From: Pseudomonas sp. 30_B
GTDB lineage: Bacteria; Pseudomonadota; Gammaproteobacteria; Pseudomonadales; Pseudomonadaceae
Direction: 5' to 3'
Length of the DNA stretch: 64,000 nucleotides
NCBI RefSeq assembly: GCF_017491605.1
Contig: NZ_JAFGYY010000020.1
Span: 1 to 64,000 of the forward strand
Shown: positions 26,128 to 34,358 of the stretch, piece by piece
Position numbering within the stretch: position 1 is the stretch's first letter
Layout of the letters: the number at the start of each line of letters is the position of its first letter
The notes under the pieces: generated by a model
The model's database searches: none
Told to the model about the DNA's origin: nothing
The model's input: only the letters and a program-made list of their open reading frames with translations
Made by a program: the position numbers and the translations under genes

Positions 26128-26589
26128 ATGGCCTATCTGGTCTGGCAGGACGATCTCGATACCGGGATTCAGGTAATCGATACGCAGCACAAGCGCATCG
26201 TCGAAATGATCAACCAGCTGCACGACGCACAGGCCCAGCACGACCGGGCGCTGCTGGGTAGCGTGATCGAGGAGCTGGTCGACTACACCCTGTCGCATTT
26301 CGCCTTCGAGGAGACCCTGCTGGAGGATTCCGGCTACCTGTTCACCCGCGCCCACAAGAAGGTGCACGAGCTGTTCATCAAGCGGGTCTCCGATTACCGC
26401 ATGCGCTTCGAGTCCGGCGAGGATGTGGCCGATGAACTCAAGGGGCTGCTGGGCCGCTGGCTGTTCAATCACATCCGCAGCGACGACGCCAACTACGTGG
26501 AGTCGGTGAAGTCCAGCATGCAGGAACTGACCCGCGACCAGGGCCAGGGAGGCTGGCTGTCGCGTTCGATGAAGCGCTTCTTCGGCTGA
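26128..26589 (+). CDS. Bacteriohemerythrin
   Basis: Single-domain hemerythrin of 153 aa that binds O2 at a non-heme di-iron centre. All seven iron ligands are visible: His21, His57, Glu61, His76, His80, His115 and Asp120, in the motifs TQHKR, HFAFEE, HKKVHELF and NHIRSDD. It is cytoplasmic, with no signal peptide. Members have been linked to oxygen storage or delivery in microaerobic growth. The next gene, a Cache protein, starts 99 bp downstream after a long inverted repeat. Confidence 0.95.
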   Translation: MAYLVWQDDLDTGIQVIDTQHKRIVEMINQLHDAQAQHDRALLGSVIEELVDYTLSHFAFEETLLEDSGYLFTRAHKKVHELFIKRVSDYRMRFESGEDVADELKGLLGRWLFNHIRSDDANYVESVKSSMQELTRDQGQGGWLSRSMKRFFG

Positions 26590-26620
26590 ATCATCAGGGA
26601 TATCGGCCTATTCGCGACGC

Positions 26621-26682
26621 GAACCCCCAAAGGCTATCTATGCTCAGTGCTACATAACGACGAGATAGGCCATTGGGGGTTC
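26621..26682 (+). promoter_or_regulatory. Long inverted repeat covering the Cache-gene ribosome binding site
   Basis: GAACCCCCAAAGGCTATCT (26621-26639) is almost the complement of AGATAGGCCATTGGGGGTTC (26663-26682), with a 23-base loop. The only plausible Shine-Dalgarno sequence (GGGGG, 26675-26679), nine bases before the ATG at 26689, is inside the right arm. The folded RNA would hide the ribosome binding site. Confidence 0.65.
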
Positions 26683-26688
26683 ATCGGT

Positions 26689-27537
26689 ATGAAAACGCTG
26701 TTGAAATCGCTTTTGCTGGTTTCCCTGTTGACGTCTTCCTTCTCCCTGTTCGCCGCCCAGGCCACCGCTCCGAGCGAGGCCAAGCGCGCCCAGGCCTTGC
26801 TGGCCAAGGCGGTGAACTACTACAAGAAGGAAGGAGACAAGGCCTTTGCGGCGTTCAGCCGCCAGGGCGAGTTCGTCGATGGTGATCTCTACGTCTTCGT
26901 GGTGGACAGCAAGGGCACCATGCTCGCCAGCGGCGGGCCCTCGGTGGTGCTGATCGGCCGCGACGTATCGACGACGCTCGATCCCGCCCTGCGCGAACAG
27001 TTCGCCAAAACGCTCGCCCAGCCGGCGACCGGCAAGGTGCAGCAGGCGGACTACCGCTGGAAGAACTGGGCCGATGGCCGCGTCGAGCGCAAGCATGTGT
27101 ACTACGAGCGGGTGGGTGACCGTTTCATCGCCACTGGCTACTACCTGCCGCGCGCCACACCGGAGCGGGCGGTGGCGATGCTGGACAAGGCGGTGAAAGC
27201 CATCGAGGCTGATCCTGAGGGTACCTTCCGCAAGATCAACGCGCTCGATAGCAGCTTCATCGAGGACGATCTCTACGTGTTCGCCGTCGATCTCGATACC
27301 TCGAAGTTCGTCGCCCACGGCTTCAACAGCCGCATGGTCGGCACCGACTTCGCCTCGCTGAAGGACCCGGGCGGCAACCCGGTCGGCCCCGCCATGCTGG
27401 ATCTGGCGAAGGTCAAGGGGGAGGGGGAATTCGAATACCAGTGGCGCAACCCGGTGACCACCCAGGTGGAGCACAAGCACGCCTTCCTGCGCAAGGTCGG
27501 CCACTACATGGTTGCGGTGGGTTACTACACCCGCTGA
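26689..27537 (+). CDS. Periplasmic tandem Cache-domain protein
   Basis: Exported protein of 282 aa. The signal peptide MKTLLKSLLLVSLLTSSFSL ends at about residue 24 (FAA-QA). Two homologous single-Cache modules follow: the first contains GEFVDGDLYVFVVDSKGTML, the second SFIEDDLYVFAVDLDTSKFV, each followed by a W/Y-rich strand (YRWKNW; YQWRNP) and a GYY segment. There is no TM or output domain, so it is a soluble sensor, binding protein or partner rather than a receptor. Translation may be controlled by the hairpin over its ribosome binding site. Ends 11 bp before a bidirectional terminator. Confidence 0.85.
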   Translation: MKTLLKSLLLVSLLTSSFSLFAAQATAPSEAKRAQALLAKAVNYYKKEGDKAFAAFSRQGEFVDGDLYVFVVDSKGTMLASGGPSVVLIGRDVSTTLDPALREQFAKTLAQPATGKVQQADYRWKNWADGRVERKHVYYERVGDRFIATGYYLPRATPERAVAMLDKAVKAIEADPEGTFRKINALDSSFIEDDLYVFAVDLDTSKFVAHGFNSRMVGTDFASLKDPGGNPVGPAMLDLAKVKGEGEFEYQWRNPVTTQVEHKHAFLRKVGHYMVAVGYYTR

Positions 27538-27548
27538 TCGATTCGCAC

Positions 27549-27576
27549 AAAAAACCGGCCCGAGGGCCGGTTTTTT
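27549..27576. terminator. Bidirectional terminator
   Basis: AAAAAACCGGCC-CGAG-GGCCGGTTTTTT is symmetrical and can stop both the Cache gene and the convergent folE. Confidence 0.95.
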
Positions 27577-27593
27577 CATGGCGGCGCTTCGCC

Positions 27594-28139
27594 TCAGCGG
27601 ATCAGGCTGAGGAACTCGCTGCGGGTGGCGGCGTTCTCGCGGAACTCGCCGAGCATCACCGAGGTGACCATCGAGGAGTTCTGCTTCTCCACGCCGCGCA
27701 TCATCATGCACATGTGCTTGGCCTCGATCACCACGGCCACGCCCAGCGCGCCGGTGACCTGCTGCACGGCCTCGGCGATCTGCCGCGACATGTTTTCCTG
27801 GATCTGCAGGCGACGGGCGTACATGTCGACGATGCGCGCGACCTTGGACAGGCCCAGCACCTTGCCGTTGGGGATGTAGGCGACGTGGGCCTTGCCGATG
27901 AAGGGCAGCAGGTGGTGTTCGCACAGCGAGTAGAGCTCGATGTCCTTGACCAGCACCATTTCGCTGTTGTCGGAGCTGAACAGGGCGCCGTTGACGATCT
28001 CCTCCAGCGTCTGCTGGTAGCCACGGCAGAGATACTGCATGGCTTTGGCGGCACGCTTGGGCGTATCGACCAGACCTTCGCGGGTGACGTCCTCACCGAG
28101 CTGGCTGAGGATCGCGGAGTAGTTTTGTTCCAGGGACAT
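27594..28139 (-). CDS. folE: GTP cyclohydrolase I
   Basis: Converts GTP to 7,8-dihydroneopterin triphosphate, the first step of tetrahydrofolate (and pterin) synthesis. 181 aa from MSLEQNYSAIL; upstream in-frame residues are not protein-like. Zinc and active-site residues are visible in CEHHLLPFIGKAHVAYIP and in AKHMCMMMRG, with GLSKVARIVDMYARRLQ between them. Cytoplasmic homodecamer in the family. Pseudomonas often has two folE paralogues, and by position this corresponds to P. aeruginosa PA1674 (from memory). Confidence 0.95.
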   Translation of the reverse strand: MSLEQNYSAILSQLGEDVTREGLVDTPKRAAKAMQYLCRGYQQTLEEIVNGALFSSDNSEMVLVKDIELYSLCEHHLLPFIGKAHVAYIPNGKVLGLSKVARIVDMYARRLQIQENMSRQIAEAVQQVTGALGVAVVIEAKHMCMMMRGVEKQNSSMVTSVMLGEFRENAATRSEFLSLIR

Positions 28140-28271
28140 GGATCTACCTGTGGCAATGACAAATATGAGAACCGTGGCGCAGGGTAGGGCGCGCGGCCTT
28201 GGCTGGCAAGGGTGGAGTGCCGGTTGGCGCGTTATGCCTGCCCGGCTGGCGCCCATCGCTGCCCGGCCGGA

Positions 28272-28829
28272 TTACTCGTCGCGGCCTTCGAGCATGGTGC
28301 GCCGCAGCATCACGTAGATGGCGCCGGTGCCGCCGTGGCGCGGCAGGCAGGAGGCGAAGCCGAGCACCTGCGGGTGCTGCCGCAGCCAGGTATTCACGTG
28401 GCTCTTCATCATCGGGCTCTTGCCGTCGATGCGCGCGGCCTTGCCATGGGTGACGCGGACGCAGCGGACCTCGAAGCGGGTGGCTTCGGCAATGAAGTCC
28501 CAGAGGGTCTCGCGGGCCTTTTCGATCTTCATGCCGTGCAGGTCGAGGCTGCCCTCGAAGCCGATCTGGCCGGCCTTGAGCTTGCGCATCTGGCCTTCCT
28601 GGACGCCGTCGCGGGCCCAGTAGAGTTCGTCCTCGGGGCCGACGTCGATGACGAACTGGTCGGAGAGGCCGTCCACGCGGATGTTCTCGACGCGCACGGT
28701 CGCGTTCTGCCGCAGTTCCTTGAGTTGCTTGCGGTCGGCCTTGGGCTTGCCGGTATCGGCCTGGTCCACGGTGATGCGCTTGACGCCACGCATCTCGCGG
28801 GCGAATTGGGAAAAGTCGTCGTCTTGCAT
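28272..28829 (-). CDS. Smr-domain protein (SmrB-like)
   Basis: 185-aa protein with a C-terminal Smr (small MutS-related) domain from about residue 95: the motif LDLHG and the later RVTHGKA are visible. Size and N-terminal extension match E. coli SmrB (YfcN), an endonuclease that cuts mRNA at collided ribosomes, so a ribosome-rescue role is likely. AGGAGG lies five bases before the ATG at 28829; the GTG six bases upstream is less suitable. Neighbour prmB also acts on ribosome function, but no operon is implied. Confidence 0.88.
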   Translation of the reverse strand: MQDDDFSQFAREMRGVKRITVDQADTGKPKADRKQLKELRQNATVRVENIRVDGLSDQFVIDVGPEDELYWARDGVQEGQMRKLKAGQIGFEGSLDLHGMKIEKARETLWDFIAEATRFEVRCVRVTHGKAARIDGKSPMMKSHVNTWLRQHPQVLGFASCLPRHGGTGAIYVMLRRTMLEGRDE

Positions 28830-28908
28830 GCGCACCTCCTCGAAGAGCCGCGCAGTGTAGCGGATCGGGTCCGTCCTACGGAACTTCGCAGCGCCGCTGC
28901 GCGGGTGG

Positions 28909-29229
28909 TCAGTCGCGCTTCTTCATCAGCCGTGGCGACAGGCTCAGGCCCTCGCGGCCGCGTGCCCGACGGCGGGCGGCGCGCCAGAACATCACGCCCA
29001 GCCACAGGCCGAGCAGGCCGATGACCAGCAGGACGGCGCCGGCGCCCGGCTCGATGTGCAGCACGCCCACGGCGGGCTGGCGACGCAACAGCGCGGCGAC
29101 GCCGGCCATCGTCGAAAGAATGCCCAGGGTGGCGATCACCGCGGCCAGGGCGGCGGCGAAGCGCCAGCGCCAGCGTCCCGGGCGTTTGGGACGCAGGGAG
29201 CGCGAATTGAAACTATCGGACAACTTCAT
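28909..29229 (-). CDS. Small two-TM membrane protein, 106 aa
   Basis: Basic cytoplasmic N-terminus (RSLRPKRPGRWRWR), two hydrophobic segments (about residues 24-45 and 62-82) and a highly basic C-terminal tail. GAGGAAG precedes the ATG. No family recognised. It sits in the conserved folE-prmB neighbourhood, which supports a real gene. Function unknown. Confidence 0.7.
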   Translation of the reverse strand: MKLSDSFNSRSLRPKRPGRWRWRFAAALAAVIATLGILSTMAGVAALLRRQPAVGVLHIEPGAGAVLLVIGLLGLWLGVMFWRAARRRARGREGLSLSPRLMKKRD

Positions 29230-29399
29230 CCCGACTTCCTCATCTGCTGAACGAGGCTATGACCGGTCAGGGTTGGAGGGGTTCCAACCCCGGGGTCGGG
29301 AAGCGCGGCGGGCCCGGCTCCCGCCGAACCACGGGCTCTGCGCCTTAGCTGAGCCTAACCGCTGGCGGTTGTCGCTGCCGCCCGTCGGGACGGACGGTG

Positions 29400-29996
29400 T
29401 CAGACCAGAGCCTGGGCCTGCGACACCACCGCCGCGAAGTTGTCGCCCAGGGCGGCGATCTCGGCGCGATGCAGGTCGCGGGCGGCCAGCACACCGCCTT
29501 CCGGGGTGGGGATGTCGCGGGTGGCGCAGGCGGCGTCCACCAGGGTGCAGCGGTAACCGTAGTCCTTGGCGGCGCGCACGGTGGTGCTGATGCTCGAGTG
29601 GGTCATGAAGCCGCAGACGATCACGTCGAGACGGCCGTTGGCCTGCAGGCGGTCATGCAGATCGGTGCCGGCGAAGGCGTTCGGCAGGCGCTTGTCCACC
29701 ACCACTTCGCCCGGCAGCGGGGCGAGCTCGGGGAGGAACTGGCCACGCGGGCCTTGCGGGTCGAGTACGCCACCGCGCACGCCCAGGTGATGCACATGGA
29801 CGATCGGGGTGCCCATGGCCCGGGCCGTCTCCAGCAGCAGGCGGATCTGCGCCACCGCCGCATCCAGGTCCGGCAGGGCCAGCACGCCGCTGCGGTACTC
29901 TTCCTGGGCATCGATGATCAACAGGGTGCTCTGGCGCAGCGCGGCCGGCGGATACCCGCGTCCACTGATCTGCAGCATGCTGAGCGGATGGGACAT
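29400..29996 (-). CDS. Isochorismatase-fold protein lacking the nucleophilic Cys
   Basis: 198-aa member of the isochorismatase-like hydrolase superfamily. Asp30 (LLIIDAQEEY) and the Lys of VDKRLPNAFAGTDL, two residues of the usual Asp-Lys-Cys triad, are present. The third motif reads GFMTHSSISTTVRAA where cysteine hydrolases have MTHMCVSTTARAA, so the Cys is replaced by Ser (codon AGC on the minus strand). It may therefore be an isochorismatase-type hydrolase, which needs no Cys, or have another activity. AGGAG precedes the start. Position matches P. aeruginosa PA1677 (from memory). Confidence 0.85.
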   Translation of the reverse strand: MSHPLSMLQISGRGYPPAALRQSTLLIIDAQEEYRSGVLALPDLDAAVAQIRLLLETARAMGTPIVHVHHLGVRGGVLDPQGPRGQFLPELAPLPGEVVVDKRLPNAFAGTDLHDRLQANGRLDVIVCGFMTHSSISTTVRAAKDYGYRCTLVDAACATRDIPTPEGGVLAARDLHRAEIAALGDNFAAVVSQAQALV

Positions 29997-30174
29997 GTCT
30001 CAACTCCTGAATTTCCACGTGCCACCATTGTGGGCTGTAACGCGCCCCCTGTGAATCTTTGCGAACTCGCTCCAAAGTGGTATTGGCAAGAACAACGATA
30101 GCTGGTCAGGGCGCCCCAGCGGGTCGCTGTTCCGGTAGAATGCGCCCCTTTTTGCGAGCTGCGAGGACTGCGCC

Positions 30175-31089
30175 GTGACAGAATCCCGTTTGCTGACCCT
30201 GCGTGACCACATCCGCTGGGCGGTCAGCCGTTTCCACGCCGAGGAGCTGTTCTTCGGGCATGGCACCGACAACGCCTGGGACGAGGCACGTCAACTCGTG
30301 CTGGGCGCGCTGCATCTGCCATGGGAAGTGGCCGATGCCTACCTGGATTGCCGCCTGGAGGACGAGGAACGCGAGTACCTGATGCACCTGCTGCGCCGGC
30401 GCATCGAAGAGCGCGTACCCACCGCCTACCTGCTGGGCGAGGCCTGGTTCTGCGGGCTGCCGTTCGTGATCGACGAGCGCGTGCTGGTGCCGCGCTCACC
30501 CATCGCCGAACTGATCGAGCGCCGCTTCGAGCCCTGGCTGGCGGATGATCCGGCGCGCATCCTCGACCTCTGCACCGGTTCGGGCTGCATCGGCATCGCC
30601 TGCGCCAGCGCCTTCCCCGATGCCGAGGTGGTGCTGGGCGACCTGTCCTTCGATGCCCTGGAAGTGGCCAACATCAATATCGAGCGCCACGAGCTGGGTG
30701 AGCGCGTCTACACCGTGCAGGGCGACGGCTTCTCCGGCCTGCCGGGGCAGCGCTTCGACCTGATCGTGTCCAATCCGCCCTATGTCGATGCCGAAGACTT
30801 CGCCGACATGCCGGCCGAATACCACCACGAGCCGGCGCTGGGCCTGGCCTGCGGCGACGATGGCCTGGACCTGGTACGGCGCATGCTGGCCGAGGCGGCG
30901 GACCACCTGACCGAACGCGGCAGCCTGATCGTCGAGGTGGGCAACAGCCAGGTCCACGTGGCGGCGCTCTATCCGGAGGTGGACTTCACCTGGCTTGAGT
31001 TCGAGTACGGCGGGCATGGAGTGTTCCTGTTGTCGGCGCAGCAGTGCCGGGAGCATCAGGCGCTATTCAAGTCCCGCGTCAAAGCCTGA
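30175..31089 (+). CDS. prmB: Ribosomal protein L3 glutamine methyltransferase PrmB
   Basis: SAM-dependent N5-glutamine methyltransferase that modifies L3 during 50S assembly. 304 aa. The N-terminal helical domain is followed by the methyltransferase fold: motif I ILDLCTGSGCIGIACA and the glutamine-methylase signature SNPPYVDAEDF. Starts at GTG 30175 with GAGG upstream. The full N-terminal domain and EYHHEPALGLACGDDG distinguish PrmB from PrmC. Precedes aroC, with two minus-strand genes between, as in P. aeruginosa. Confidence 0.95.
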   Translation: MTESRLLTLRDHIRWAVSRFHAEELFFGHGTDNAWDEARQLVLGALHLPWEVADAYLDCRLEDEEREYLMHLLRRRIEERVPTAYLLGEAWFCGLPFVIDERVLVPRSPIAELIERRFEPWLADDPARILDLCTGSGCIGIACASAFPDAEVVLGDLSFDALEVANINIERHELGERVYTVQGDGFSGLPGQRFDLIVSNPPYVDAEDFADMPAEYHHEPALGLACGDDGLDLVRRMLAEAADHLTERGSLIVEVGNSQVHVAALYPEVDFTWLEFEYGGHGVFLLSAQQCREHQALFKSRVKA

Positions 31090-31110
31090 GTCCGAGCGGG
31101 CTTCAGCCAA

Positions 31111-31175
31111 TCGCGGACGAAGTCCGCTCCTACGCGAGGGTGAGCTTTGGGTAGGAGCGGACTACGTCCGCGATC
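31111..31175. repeat. Inverted REP pair
   Basis: ATCGCGGACGAAGTCCGCTC and the inverted GTAGGAGCGGACTACGTCCG lie between prmB and the convergent gene at 31227. Confidence 0.8.
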
Positions 31176-31226
31176 GCTCGACGCCACCTCGGACGTAGCC
31201 GGGGCACGGTTGCGGCATGCTACGCC

Positions 31227-32012
31227 TCAGTGCGTGGCAATCCAGATCAACAACCCCGCCTGGAACACCGCGAACACCGTCAGGCAGCCGATGGTGAAGC
31301 GCAGGCTGGTGTCGTCGCGGCGGAAGGTTTCGATGCGCTGCTCCAGGCGACGGATTTCGTTGGCCTGGGTGGCGAGGTTCTGGTCGGCCTGTTCGAGCGT
31401 CGCGGCGGCATCCAGCAGCGGCAGGATCTGCACCTTCTCCTTGTGCCAATCGTCGTACAGCTCGCTGACCCGCCCTGCGTGATAGCGCGCCTTGAGCAGT
31501 CGCGAATCCTCGTAGATCACGTCGAAGCCCTGGGCGCGGAGGAAGTGGTCGCGGCGCTGGCGGGCCTCTTCGTTCATGGCGTCCTTCATCGCCAGCGCGC
31601 CACCCTCGACCCGGTAGTGCGCCCATTTCTTCTTTGCCCAGGCCACGCCCTGGGCCAGCAGGAAGCGGCCCAGGCCCCGGTTCATCGGTTCGGTGGCGAA
31701 GCCTGAGTCGGCACCGAAGCGGATTTCCTTGTTGCGGTGGTCCGCCCAGACCTCCAGCAGGTTCACTTCCTTGCGCAGCACCTGGCCGGGCACTTGCACG
31801 GTCAGGCGCAGCAGGCTCTGCTCGGCGTTGTGGCGTTCGACCCGTCCGAGCTGGACGAAACGCAGCGGGCGCGCGCCGGTAGTGCGGTCGGTAGGCAGCG
31901 GCGCCAGGCGCAGCAGGCGGTAGTGCTCCGGGCCCAGTTCCGCCCACGGATGATGGCGGGCAGCGCTCTGGGCGGCACTTTCGTCGACGGAAGTGGGTTC
32001 GGCTTGGCTCAT
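31227..32012 (-). CDS. Hypothetical protein with GNAT-like region, coiled coil and C-terminal TM
   Basis: 261 aa. The middle (about residues 85-180) contains NRGLGRFLLAQGVAWAKKKW and RDHFLRAQGFDVIYED, reminiscent of the acetyl-CoA loop and last strands of GNAT acetyltransferases, though this is only a resemblance. A coiled coil follows (about 200-238, LEQADQNLATQANEIRRLEQ) and then one TM helix at the extreme C-terminus (about 240-258). This suggests a tail-anchored membrane protein with a cytoplasmic domain. GAGG precedes the ATG. Position corresponds to P. aeruginosa PA1679 (from memory). Confidence 0.75.
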   Translation of the reverse strand: MSQAEPTSVDESAAQSAARHHPWAELGPEHYRLLRLAPLPTDRTTGARPLRFVQLGRVERHNAEQSLLRLTVQVPGQVLRKEVNLLEVWADHRNKEIRFGADSGFATEPMNRGLGRFLLAQGVAWAKKKWAHYRVEGGALAMKDAMNEEARQRRDHFLRAQGFDVIYEDSRLLKARYHAGRVSELYDDWHKEKVQILPLLDAAATLEQADQNLATQANEIRRLEQRIETFRRDDTSLRFTIGCLTVFAVFQAGLLIWIATH

Positions 32013-32058
32013 GGGGCGATCCTCGAGCCCGGAGGGCGTGGCCGGGCTGTACCGAGAG

Positions 32059-33090
32059 TTATCGACGGATCGCGGCGTTTCTTGAGACGTCCGCTCCAGA
32101 TGATGCGAGGGTGGCGTCGGGGAGGGTGCGGGTGGTCTTCACGAAGGCGACGATGCGCTGCACCAGTTCCCGCGCCAAGGGCAGGTTGGGGTTGTTGTAG
32201 GAGGCCAGTTGCTGTGGGCCGCTGGCCGGGACGATGCGCAGTATGTGGTTCATGCCGTCGATCAGGTACAGCTGGCTGTCGGGCTTGGCCTGCTTGAGCG
32301 CCAGGGCGTCTTCCTCGCCGACCTGGATGTCGTGGCGGCCCTGGAGGATCAGCGTCGGCATCTTCAGCGCGGCGAAGGCGCGGGCCGGGTCCTGGCGGAA
32401 CAGCGAAATCAGGTAGGGCTGCACGCTGGGGCGGAACAGCGCGAGCAACGGCTGCGGCACCCGCGGTTGCAACTGGCCGGCGTTGAGACCGTCGATCAGC
32501 TGGCTGGCCTGGGCCAGCAGGGGTGGCGGCAGGCGACCCTGCAACTGCTCGCGCAGCACCTCGCCGATGGGGCGGGAACTGCCGGAAATCGACACCAGTT
32601 CGTCGGCATGGGACGCCGGGGCCGCGAGGCTGGCGATCAACGCGCCTTCGCTGTGGCCGATCAGTACCTGGCGGCCGAAGCGCGGGTCGCGCGCCAGCCT
32701 GTCGCTCCAGGCGACCACGTCGGCGACGTAGCCTTCGACGCTGAGTTCTTCCTCCCGTGGCGCCGCCGGCAAGCTGCGGGCCACGCCGCGCTTGTCGTAG
32801 CGCACGCTGGCGATGCCGTTTTCCGCCAGCGCCTCGGCCAGCTTGCGCAGGTAGGCGTTCTGGCCGCCCTCGGGGTTGTTGCCGTCGCGGTCGGTGGGGC
32901 CGGAGCCGGCGATCAGCAGGGCGACCGGCGGCGGGGTGGCGCTCTGCGGCAACAGCAGGGTGCCGCGCAGCACGCCGTGGCCGGTGTCCAGGTCATAGGG
33001 ACGCTGCAGGATGCTGCTGGGTGCGGCGTGGACGGTCGAACCGAGGAGGCCGGCGAACAGGCAGAGACAGAGGAGGGCGAGACGGCGCAT
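32059..33090 (-). CDS. Exported alpha/beta hydrolase
   Basis: 343 aa from MRRLALLCLCLFAGLLGS, a signal peptide with a cleavage site near VHAAP, so periplasmic or secreted. The alpha/beta hydrolase fold shows the oxyanion segment LLIAGSGPTDRDGN, the nucleophile elbow GHSEG, and Asp and His near QGRHDIQV and DGMNHIL. The family (DUF3887/dienelactone-hydrolase-like) contains esterases and peptidase-like enzymes; substrate unknown. Divergent from aroC with about 120 bp between. Confidence 0.88.
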   Translation of the reverse strand: MRRLALLCLCLFAGLLGSTVHAAPSSILQRPYDLDTGHGVLRGTLLLPQSATPPPVALLIAGSGPTDRDGNNPEGGQNAYLRKLAEALAENGIASVRYDKRGVARSLPAAPREEELSVEGYVADVVAWSDRLARDPRFGRQVLIGHSEGALIASLAAPASHADELVSISGSSRPIGEVLREQLQGRLPPPLLAQASQLIDGLNAGQLQPRVPQPLLALFRPSVQPYLISLFRQDPARAFAALKMPTLILQGRHDIQVGEEDALALKQAKPDSQLYLIDGMNHILRIVPASGPQQLASYNNPNLPLARELVQRIVAFVKTTRTLPDATLASSGADVSRNAAIRR

Positions 33091-33211
33091 CGAAGACTTC
33101 AGGCGGGGGTGATGGCGCTTTGACTCTCCCTGTTGCGGAAGGTTCGCAGGGCGGATTGACGCAGGTATACTGCTCGGCCTTTTCGATCCCCTGTCTTCCG
33201 CGGAGCCTCGC

Positions 33212-34303
33212 ATGTCCGGCAACACCTACGGCAAGCTGTTCACCGTCACCACCGCTGGCGAAAGCCACGGCCCGGCGCTGGTCGCCATCGTCGACGGCTG
33301 CCCGCCCGGCCTGGAGATTTCCCTGGAAGACCTGCAGCGCGACCTGGACCGCCGCAAGCCCGGCACCAGCCGCCACACCACCCAGCGCCAGGAAGCCGAC
33401 GAGGTGGAAATCCTCTCCGGCGTGTTCGAGGGCAAGACCACCGGCACCCCGATCGGCCTGCTGATCCGCAACACCGACCAGAAGTCCAAGGACTACTCGG
33501 CGATCAAGGACCTGTTCCGCCCGGCCCACGCCGACTACACCTACCACCACAAGTACGGCATCCGTGACTACCGTGGCGGCGGCCGTTCCTCTGCGCGCGA
33601 GACCGCCATGCGCGTGGCCGCCGGCGCCATCGCCAAAAAGGTGCTGGCAGGCATGGGTATCACGGTGCGCGGCTACATGAGCCAGCTCGGCCCGATCGAA
33701 ATCCCCTTCAAGACCTGGGACAGCGTCGAAGACAATGCCTTCTTCAGCCCCGACCCGGACAAGGTGCCGGAGCTGGAGGCCTACATGGACCAGCTGCGCC
33801 GCGACCAGGACTCGGTCGGCGCGAAGATCACCGTGGTCGCCGAAGGCGTGCCGCCGGGCCTGGGCGAGCCGATCTTCGACCGCCTGGACGCCGAACTGGC
33901 CCACGCGCTGATGAGCATCAACGCGGTGAAGGGCGTGGAAATCGGCGCCGGCTTCGCCAGTGTCGCCCAGCGCGGCACCGAGCACCGCGACGAGCTGACC
34001 CCGGAAGGCTTCCTGTCCAACAATGCCGGCGGCATCCTTGGCGGCATTTCCAGCGGCCAGCCGATCATCGCCCACCTGGCGCTCAAGCCGACCTCCAGCA
34101 TCACCACTCCCGGCCGTTCCATCGACGTCGACGGCAACCCGGTGGACGTGATCACCAAGGGCCGCCACGACCCATGCGTGGGCATCCGCGCCACCCCCAT
34201 CGCCGAGGCGATGATGGCCATCGTGCTGCTCGACCACCTGCTGCGTCACCGTGCGCAGAACGCCGACGTGAAGGTTGGCACCCCGGTCCTCGGCCAGCTT
34301 TGA
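33212..34303 (+). CDS. aroC: Chorismate synthase
   Basis: Last step of the shikimate pathway: 5-enolpyruvylshikimate-3-phosphate to chorismate, needing reduced FMN. 363 aa, full length. Signature segments are GESHGPALVAIVDGCPPGL near the N-terminus, RRKPGTSRHTTQRQE, the RGGGRSSARETA region and NNAGGILGGISSGQPI. GGAG precedes the ATG. A -10-like TATACT is at 33166. Followed after 55 bp by the MFS gene in the same direction, as in P. aeruginosa. Confidence 0.97.
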   Translation: MSGNTYGKLFTVTTAGESHGPALVAIVDGCPPGLEISLEDLQRDLDRRKPGTSRHTTQRQEADEVEILSGVFEGKTTGTPIGLLIRNTDQKSKDYSAIKDLFRPAHADYTYHHKYGIRDYRGGGRSSARETAMRVAAGAIAKKVLAGMGITVRGYMSQLGPIEIPFKTWDSVEDNAFFSPDPDKVPELEAYMDQLRRDQDSVGAKITVVAEGVPPGLGEPIFDRLDAELAHALMSINAVKGVEIGAGFASVAQRGTEHRDELTPEGFLSNNAGGILGGISSGQPIIAHLALKPTSSITTPGRSIDVDGNPVDVITKGRHDPCVGIRATPIAEAMMAIVLLDHLLRHRAQNADVKVGTPVLGQL

Positions 34304-34358
34304 CCGACCTGAACCTTCCGCGCGCCGGCCGGCTCGCGGAAGGCTCGTCGCGCCGCCG

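Noticed and set aside
29400..29996. Possible decayed pseudogene because of the missing catalytic Cys
   Set aside because: Frame, length, ribosome binding site and the other motifs are intact, so a changed active site is more likely than decay.
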